A stretch of 47,378 bases of DNA from a virus. Each line of letters begins with the position of its first letter. Positions within the stretch are counted from its first letter, which is position 1. Below the pieces are notes generated by a model. That model ran no database searches and was not told the DNA's origin. It was given only the letters and a program-made list of their open reading frames with translations. Shown here piece after piece: positions 42,905-47,378 of the stretch. The translations under genes and the position numbers were made by a program. The stretch spans positions 1-47,378 of the IMG/VR virus record IMGVR_UViG_3300027963_000110, one strand, 5' to 3'.

Positions 42905-43531
42905 ATGAGTATATCTACACTATCTAAATTGACAGTACCTTTGGCCAGCAACGCAAGTGCAGGCAGTCAGGGTCTGTTGATGCCAAAATTATCGTATCGT
43001 TTCAGAGTCACATTGGAAAATTTTGGTGTATCGACTCCAACCACAGAATTAACTAAACAAGTTATTGATGTTACAAGACCCAACGTAAGTTTTGAAAACA
43101 TCACATTAGATGTGTACAACTCTAAAGTTTATCTTGCTGGTAAACACACTTGGGAACCTATCACATTAAATTTAAGAGAAGATGTGAACAATAATGTACA
43201 AAAATTAGTAGGCGAACAGCTACAGAAACAATTTGACTTTTATGAACAATCTGCTGCTGCTTCAGGATCTGATTACAAATTTGTAACTAGAATTGAAGTG
43301 TTAGATGGTGGTAACGGAGCAAATGCTGCCAACATTTTAGAAACTTTCGAATTGTATGGTTGCTATGTAGATTCAGCAAACTATAACACATTGGCTTACA
43401 ACACCAACGATCCTATCAGCGTGACATTATCTATCAGATATGACAATGCTATTCAAACGCCTCAGGGTACAGGAATTGGCACCGCAATAGGTCGTACAAT
43501 TAATACTCTTGCCACAGGCGGCGGACAATAA
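42905..43531 (+). CDS. gp19: Tail tube protein, T4 gp19-like
   Basis: 208 aa (T4 gp19 is about 163). The pattern LLMPKLSYRFRVTLENFG, TKQVIDVTRPNVSFENITLDVYNSKVYLAGKHTWEPITLNLRED, then FVTRIEVLDG and LETFELYGCYVDSANYNTLAY is characteristic of the gp19 tube fold, with the GKHTWEPI strand especially conserved. It stacks into the inner tube through which DNA passes. It sits straight after the sheath gene, behind a perfect late promoter and strong ribosome site, and is followed by a strong terminator. That fits high-level late expression. Confidence 0.9.
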   Translation: MSISTLSKLTVPLASNASAGSQGLLMPKLSYRFRVTLENFGVSTPTTELTKQVIDVTRPNVSFENITLDVYNSKVYLAGKHTWEPITLNLREDVNNNVQKLVGEQLQKQFDFYEQSAAASGSDYKFVTRIEVLDGGNGANAANILETFELYGCYVDSANYNTLAYNTNDPISVTLSIRYDNAIQTPQGTGIGTAIGRTINTLATGGGQ

Positions 43532-43553
43532 TTTAAACATCTTAAATTGATTC

Positions 43554-43582
43554 AAAAAGGGGTCTAAATGGCCCCTTTTTTT
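43554..43582 (+). terminator. Rho-independent terminator after tail tube
   Basis: An 11-bp stem (AAAAAGGGGTC paired with GGCCCCTTTTT, one G-T wobble), 5-base loop TAAAT, then T-rich. It ends the gp18-gp19 unit. No other comparably strong terminator was noticed. Confidence 0.85.
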
Positions 43583-43607
43583 ATTTTAGCAGCATAGATT
43601 TACAACA

Positions 43608-43615
43608 CATAAATA
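43608..43615 (+). promoter_or_regulatory. T4-type late promoter element (CATAAATA), predicts leaderless mRNA
   Basis: Ends exactly 5 bases (TTAGC) before the ATG at 43621. It restarts transcription after the terminator. Confidence 0.55.
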
Positions 43616-43620
43616 TTAGC

Positions 43621-44739
43621 ATGCCAAACATATTAAAACCTTTTTTAGATAATCTTTTCAAAGGAGCTTTAAATCCCAAAGGCAACCTTGCTGACTATCA
43701 ACATGGACAAAGATTATTTGTGGATGACAGTTTTAGATTGGCTCCAAAACAAAAGTTTCTTTACCACGTATCATTCAATATTAACTCTCGCGCCACAGCA
43801 ATTATTCCTAATTTCAATTCCACTGTTGGCGAAGAATTAAACATGTTGGTAAAATCTGTGGATTTACCCAAATACACCATAGAAACTGTGACCAAAAATC
43901 AATACAACAAAAAAAGAAAATTACAAACTAGAATAAATTATGATCCTATTCAAGTAGTATTTCACGATGACAACTATGGCATAACCACTGCTATGTGGCA
44001 GATGTATTATCAATATTATTTTAAAGATGGAAACTATGGCAAAAAAGATCAAACTAAAACCATATCCAGCACTGTGCCTGATCAGTACAACAGAGGAAAT
44101 ACCATATCAGGAGACACGGCAAACAAATATAGATATGGAATGGATTCTGATTCTTTTGAACCTTTTTTTACCAGCATACAAATTTATCAAATGGCTAGAA
44201 AAAGATACACTTGTTACACATTGGTGAATCCATTGATAACCAATTGGCAAGGAGACACGTTATCATATGGCAGCAATGATCCAGTGGCCAACAGTATGAC
44301 CATAGAGTTTGAAACTGTATTCATGAGCAGAGGACCAGTAACTGCTGGATCAGCACCCAAAGGATTTGGTGTTAGACACTATGATAAAACCCCAAGTCCG
44401 TTGTCATTGCCTGGTGGAGGAACCACTAGTGTGTTTGGAGTGGGTGGAGTATTGAGTGGACTTTTTGGATTGGGTGGAGACAAAAGTGCTTTCAGTGATA
44501 TTGAATCGGGCGGTGCGGGATCTGGTAGTTTTTTAAAAACAGTTATAAGCAGTGCTAACAGACTTAAAAATTTAAAAAAATTAAACAAAGAAGGTTTGAG
44601 AGAAGAAGGATTCAATATAGTCAAAGAAGGAATTGGCAGAGTGGGTGGAACCAATGTGAGTGGTGTGGCCAACACACTGTTTCCTAAAAATACCCCTGTG
44701 GCTAATAACGTAACCAAAGCTGAGTTAAAAAGAAGATAA
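43621..44739 (+). CDS. Baseplate tail-tube-associated protein, T4 gp48/gp54-like
   Basis: 372 aa. KFLYHVSFNIN, MLVKSVDLPKYTIETVTKNQYNKKRKLQTRINYDPIQVVFHDD and MWQMYYQYYFKDGNY are the typical marine gp48/gp54-type blocks. The late YTLVNPLITNWQGDTL also fits. These proteins start tube polymerisation on the baseplate (gp54) or cap it (gp48), and share the tube fold, as the KSVDLPKY strand shows. The C-terminal 120 residues are Gly-rich then Lys-rich helical. It is not clear which of 48 or 54 it is. No ribosome site. A late element lies 5 bases upstream. Confidence 0.65.
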   Translation: MPNILKPFLDNLFKGALNPKGNLADYQHGQRLFVDDSFRLAPKQKFLYHVSFNINSRATAIIPNFNSTVGEELNMLVKSVDLPKYTIETVTKNQYNKKRKLQTRINYDPIQVVFHDDNYGITTAMWQMYYQYYFKDGNYGKKDQTKTISSTVPDQYNRGNTISGDTANKYRYGMDSDSFEPFFTSIQIYQMARKRYTCYTLVNPLITNWQGDTLSYGSNDPVANSMTIEFETVFMSRGPVTAGSAPKGFGVRHYDKTPSPLSLPGGGTTSVFGVGGVLSGLFGLGGDKSAFSDIESGGAGSGSFLKTVISSANRLKNLKKLNKEGLREEGFNIVKEGIGRVGGTNVSGVANTLFPKNTPVANNVTKAELKRR

Positions 44740-44742
44740 TTT

Positions 44743-45219
44743 ATGTCCAGTGAAAATATTATTAATTCTGATTTTCCTGAATTAGATGTTTCAATTCCTA
44801 ATATTAATCCTAGAGAATTGAGTGTTACTAACAAAGAAAAAATCAATACCTCAAACAATGTTCCCAGCACTGTTTCAAACACTGATAGTGCTCAGCCAGT
44901 TAAAACATTTTTTGACAAATATTTTGTTGAGCCTATCAGTATTCCAGCTGGTGAAATAGATGCTGTGATAGGATTTTTTGAAAAAAGAAATTTTGAAAAA
45001 ACTGCAGCAGTCAGTGTGTCCACAATTTTATTACAGCAGGCCAAGTTAGATAATGTGAATATTTTTCAATTGTTGGATACTTTAAAAGGATTGAGCGAAT
45101 TACAATTGAGTAGTGTTGTTGCAGAAATTTTAAATGTGAACAGATCAAAAATTTCCACACTAGGATTCAAAGTGACCAACAATCAAAACCAATTCGAAAA
45201 ACGCAACATAGTGGTATAA
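44743..45219 (+). CDS. Conserved marine T4-like protein of unknown function
   Basis: 158 aa. The N-terminal 55 residues are low-complexity (Ser/Asn/Pro/Thr). The C-terminal half is helical and conserved in feel: GEIDAVIGFFEKRNFEKTAAVSVSTILLQQAKLDNVNIFQLLDTLKGL, then VAEILNVNRSKISTLGF. This looks like a small adaptor domain. It starts 3 bases after the gp48/54-like stop and ends 4 bases before gp4, so it is likely co-expressed with baseplate and head-completion proteins. I do not recognise a named function. Confidence 0.6.
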   Translation: MSSENIINSDFPELDVSIPNINPRELSVTNKEKINTSNNVPSTVSNTDSAQPVKTFFDKYFVEPISIPAGEIDAVIGFFEKRNFEKTAAVSVSTILLQQAKLDNVNIFQLLDTLKGLSELQLSSVVAEILNVNRSKISTLGFKVTNNQNQFEKRNIVV

Positions 45220-45223
45220 TCAG

Positions 45224-45667
45224 ATGCCTCGACGTTTTGCTCAAGGTAAATTCACTTTAAAAAATCCTGAAAAATATCTAGGAACCAAAGACCCATTGTA
45301 CAGATCCAGTTGGGAATTTGCTTTTATGAAATTTTGTGATGAAAGTCCTTCCATTGCCAAATGGGCCAGTGAAGCAGTGAGAATACCTTACAGAAATCCT
45401 CTCACCGGAAGATACACCATATATGTGCCAGACTTTTTTATCAACTATGTGGACAAGGGTGGACAACCACATGCAGAGATAGTTGAAATCAAACCACAGA
45501 ATCAATCGTTGAGAGAAAAAGTGGGAAAAAATTTAAACAATCAAGCCAGTTACATTTTGAATCAAGCCAAATGGGAAGCTGCCACTGCATGGTGCCGTCA
45601 AAAAGGTTTAAAGTTCAGGGTGATCAACGAAACCGATATTTTTCACCAAGGCAGCAAGCGCCGATAA
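45224..45667 (+). CDS. gp4: Head completion protein, T4 gp4-like (nuclease-fold motif)
   Basis: 147 aa, against 150 for T4 gp4. YRSSWEFAFMKFCDESPSI and KWASEAVRIPYRNPLTGRY precede a PD-(D/E)XK-like core: Glu31, Pro69-Asp70 in VPDFFINY, and Glu88-Ile-Lys90 in EIVEIKP. T4 gp4 finishes the filled head before tail joining. The nuclease-like residues (PD...EIK) are visible and apparently intact, so it may process DNA ends or only keep the fold. It starts 4 bases after the previous stop and ends shortly before gp16. Confidence 0.8.
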   Translation: MPRRFAQGKFTLKNPEKYLGTKDPLYRSSWEFAFMKFCDESPSIAKWASEAVRIPYRNPLTGRYTIYVPDFFINYVDKGGQPHAEIVEIKPQNQSLREKVGKNLNNQASYILNQAKWEAATAWCRQKGLKFRVINETDIFHQGSKRR

Positions 45668-45670
45668 ATA
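45663..45670 (+). promoter_or_regulatory. T4-type late promoter element (GATAAATA), very short leader
   Basis: Overlaps the gp4 stop. Ends 8 bases before the gp16 ATG at 45679, so the leader would be about 3 bases. Confidence 0.45.
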
Positions 45671-45678
45671 ATACTATC

Positions 45679-46170
45679 ATGACCAAAAAATTAGAAGATC
45701 TATTGAATCTACCAGAATCCAAAGACATAGTGATGGAAGAAAAAAATAAAAAAGAACAAGAAAAATCTTTGGATGCTCAAAAAGAAACCCTGCGAGACAT
45801 TGCTGAGTTTGACAAGATCACTGCAGCACTACCCATGGTGAAAGATTTGGGCACAATGGCTGATGAAGAACTGGATGAAATAGCCAAAAAAGCCATGACT
45901 GCCTATGACGATTTGATGGACTTGGGCATGAACGTGGAGAGCAGATACAGTGGTAGAGTGTTTGAAGTGGCTGGTAACATGTTGAAAACCACACTGGAAG
46001 CCAAAGCAGCCAAAATAGACAAAAAGCTCAAAATGATAGATCTACAGATACGCAAGCAAAAGATGGACAGAGATGGTGGAATTGACGATTCTAACATGGT
46101 ACAGGGCGAAGGCTACGTGGTTACTGATCGTAACAGTTTGATTGAAAAACTTAAAAATATGGATAAATAA
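45679..46170 (+). CDS. gp16: Small terminase subunit, T4 gp16-like
   Basis: 163 aa from the ATG at 45679 (T4 gp16 is 164). A longer in-frame extension to 45571 is rejected because it overlaps gp4 by about 100 bases. The N-terminus is Lys/Glu-rich coil (LEDLLNLPESKDIVMEEK), the middle is helical (EELDEIAKKAMTAYDDLMDLG), then SRYSGRVFEVAGNMLKTTLEAKAAKIDKKLKM, which matches the gp16 R.YEV....... coiled-coil segment. Gp16 rings recognise DNA and stimulate the large terminase gp17. Gp17 is not in this window. Late element 8 bases upstream. Confidence 0.75.
   Translation: MTKKLEDLLNLPESKDIVMEEKNKKEQEKSLDAQKETLRDIAEFDKITAALPMVKDLGTMADEELDEIAKKAMTAYDDLMDLGMNVESRYSGRVFEVAGNMLKTTLEAKAAKIDKKLKMIDLQIRKQKMDRDGGIDDSNMVQGEGYVVTDRNSLIEKLKNMDK
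46162..46169 (+). promoter_or_regulatory. T4-type late promoter element (GATAAATA), very short leader
   Basis: Inside the last codons of gp16. Ends 7 bases before the ATG at 46177, predicting a leader of about 2 bases. Confidence 0.45.
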
Positions 46171-46176
46171 ACACAT

Positions 46177-46755
46177 ATGGAAACAGAATTTAAAAAAATA
46201 CTGGCAGAAAGCAAAAAAACCTACAGATTTAAATTGGGTTTAGCTGGTGAATTGTCTGAAAATATCAATGACACTTTGAAACAAGCACTTAGCAAATATG
46301 AAATAGTGAGTTTGTCCAAAGGCAAAAAAACTCCAATCACAGAAAGACCACTGGATTTCCCCAAACTACAGAACATGGAAGTCACATACTTTGATGCTGA
46401 ATTGGCCTATCCTACCACTCCAGAAATTTTAGAACAATACGTGAGTTTGATCACGAAGGTCCCAATGAGTCATGTGATAGTGAGAACAGACGTGCAGCAT
46501 ACGGATTATCCCACAGACAAAAAAGAAGAACCCTATGTAGCAAAACTTGAAACACCATTGGAGCAAGCAGATAAGAAAGCACAAGATCAAGTGGGACAAA
46601 AGAGAGTCACAGAAATTTTAAAACAGATGGAAAAAGACAGAAAAGCAATCACTTTTGCCAAAGAAGATTCAAAAAATAAAAAAGAAAAACAATTGCAGGA
46701 CAGAGAAGAGAAAGCCTCTGCATCACCTTTAACCAAAGTCAAACACGATAAATAG
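46177..46755 (+). CDS. Conserved marine T4-like protein, unknown function
   Basis: 192 aa. The alpha/beta N-terminal domain has TYRFKLGLAGELSENINDTLKQALSKYEIVSL, then TPITERPLDFPKLQNMEVTYFD, AELAYPTTPEILEQYVS and VPMSHVIVRTD. This order recurs in marine T4-like phages in the head/packaging region. The C-terminal 70 residues are a Lys/Glu-rich predicted coil (RVTEILKQMEKDRKAITFAKED). It lies after gp16, with no ribosome site and a late element 7 bases upstream. Possibly a prohead core or packaging partner, but that is only positional inference. Confidence 0.6.
   Translation: METEFKKILAESKKTYRFKLGLAGELSENINDTLKQALSKYEIVSLSKGKKTPITERPLDFPKLQNMEVTYFDAELAYPTTPEILEQYVSLITKVPMSHVIVRTDVQHTDYPTDKKEEPYVAKLETPLEQADKKAQDQVGQKRVTEILKQMEKDRKAITFAKEDSKNKKEKQLQDREEKASASPLTKVKHDK
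46747..46754 (+). promoter_or_regulatory. T4-type late promoter element (GATAAATA), predicts leaderless mRNA
   Basis: Overlaps the stop of the 192-aa gene. Ends exactly 5 bases (GAGTT) before the ATG at 46760. Confidence 0.55.
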
Positions 46756-46759
46756 AGTT

Positions 46760-47378
46760 ATGGATATCAGAGATATATTAAGCAGGATTGACAAAGTTCA
46801 AAACCCCAAAGAACTTGCCAGCGAGATTGTTAAGTCTAATCTTACAGAAGCAGCATCTATCAGTGTGAACATGTATGGAAATACACCTGACGAAGTTCAA
46901 GCCATGTATCAAATTTTTAAAAATGCAGGATTGACTCCTCCAACACCAGCAGTGGTTGGACCCGCTCCTGTAGAAGCTGAAGAAAAATCAGTGGGTGAGG
47001 ATGACAGATATCAAGCCAGCACCACTCCAGATCCTAAATATGCCACAATACCAGACACAGTGGATCCCACAGGTGATGATCTTCATAAGAAGAAAAAAAT
47101 GTATGCCAGAAGTCAACCAGGCGACAATCCAATGGCTGTGAAAGAAGATGACATTTCATTAGCAGAAAAAATCAAATCACAATTAACTCAAGACTATGCT
47201 GCTTTTAAAGAAGGTGCAGTCAAAGGTTGGTTGATGGACATGGAATCAGACGCAGCTGAAATGAACAAAGACGAATTCATCAAAAAACACGGTCAAAGAC
47301 ATGCAGATATTTGGGATAGAATAAATTCTGAAAATCCTGATTCAAATTCTGATTCTTTTGAAGATATTGAACTAGAAT
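46760..47378 (+). CDS. Conserved phage protein, 3' end cut by window
   Basis: At least 206 aa with no stop before the right edge. It begins MDIRDILSRIDKVQNP, then ISVNMYGNTPDEVQAMYQIFKNAGLTPP, a Pro/Glu-rich linker, DDRYQASTTPDPKY, and a helical part LAEKIKSQLTQDYAAFKEG followed by EFIKKHGQRHADIWDRIN. It is very acidic near the end (NSDSFEDIELE). I recognise no function. Position after gp16 and the scaffold-like composition would suit a head-assembly role, which is inference. Leaderless start predicted from the promoter spacing. Confidence 0.6.
   Translation, partial: MDIRDILSRIDKVQNPKELASEIVKSNLTEAASISVNMYGNTPDEVQAMYQIFKNAGLTPPTPAVVGPAPVEAEEKSVGEDDRYQASTTPDPKYATIPDTVDPTGDDLHKKKKMYARSQPGDNPMAVKEDDISLAEKIKSQLTQDYAAFKEGAVKGWLMDMESDAAEMNKDEFIKKHGQRHADIWDRINSENPDSNSDSFEDIELE

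Noticed and set aside
44379-44882. 167-aa hydrophobic reading frame on the minus strand
   Set aside because: It lies fully antisense to the gp48/54-like gene and start of the next gene. Its Leu/Pro/Ser content is what the complement of Gly/Lys/Asn-rich coding gives, and it has no promoter or ribosome site.
45571-45678. 36-residue upstream extension of the small terminase
   Set aside because: It would overlap gp4 by about 100 bases. The ATG at 45679 gives 163 aa, close to T4 gp16, and sits just after a late element.
1-47378. tRNA genes, integrase, attachment sites, photosynthesis genes
   Set aside because: No cloverleaf-like segment was noticed in the gaps (all under about 90 bases), and no matching protein or repeat was seen.

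Overview
This window is a piece of a large, AT-rich, T4-type contractile-tailed phage (Caudoviricetes, myovirus morphology). It reads like a marine T4-like virus of the kind infecting SAR11 (Pelagibacter) or picocyanobacteria. The evidence is a recognisable T4 morphogenesis set: neck proteins gp13 and gp14, sheath terminator gp15, tail sheath gp18, tail tube gp19, a gp48/gp54-type baseplate-tube protein, head completion gp4, small terminase gp16 and dNMP kinase gp1. It also has the modular giant fibre proteins typical of marine phages and repeated T4-like late promoter elements (core TAAATA). No photosynthesis gene, tRNA, integrase or CRISPR array is visible, so the host cannot be fixed from this window.

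Layout. (1) 1-20847, plus strand: virion adhesion and tail-fibre region. It holds a LamG-containing protein cut by the left edge, small structural proteins, a fibre ending in a cupredoxin-like domain, two giant paralogues (1794 and 2006 aa) with eight carbohydrate-binding-like modules each, a tandem trio of extraordinarily cysteine-rich proteins (30-31 Cys each), and a possible fibre-assembly factor. (2) 20858-24619, plus strand: a three-gene glycan operon (GT9-like glycosyltransferase, NodU/TobZ-type carbamoyltransferase, second GT9-like glycosyltransferase) with its own sigma70-like promoter and a perfect palindrome over the start region. (3) 24631-32290, plus strand: two small structural proteins and a 2146-aa giant structural protein. 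(4) 32259-37792, minus strand: one tight operon, gp14, gp15, Nudix hydrolase, HldE-like, HldD-like, cupin. (5) 37847-47378, plus strand: gp13, gp1, tail sheath, tail tube, terminator, gp48/54-like protein, unknown, gp4, gp16, two conserved unknowns (the last cut by the right edge). An HNH endonuclease gene lies antisense between gp1 and gp18.

How it may work together. Structural genes appear to be driven by degenerate T4-type late promoters. The two non-structural plus-strand units (glycan operon, dNMP kinase) have sigma70-like promoters instead. The heptose-type enzymes (HldE, HldD, cupin, Nudix) are embedded in the late neck operon, and two heptosyltransferase-like enzymes flank a carbamoyltransferase amid the fibre genes. 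I infer a phage-encoded route that makes, transfers and carbamoylates an ADP-heptose-type sugar, on the virion fibres or on the host surface.

A second striking feature is promoter geometry. At four genes (24644, 37792 minus, 43621, 46760) the late motif ends exactly 5 nt before the ATG, which predicts leaderless late mRNAs. No stretch over about 90 bases lacks a gene.
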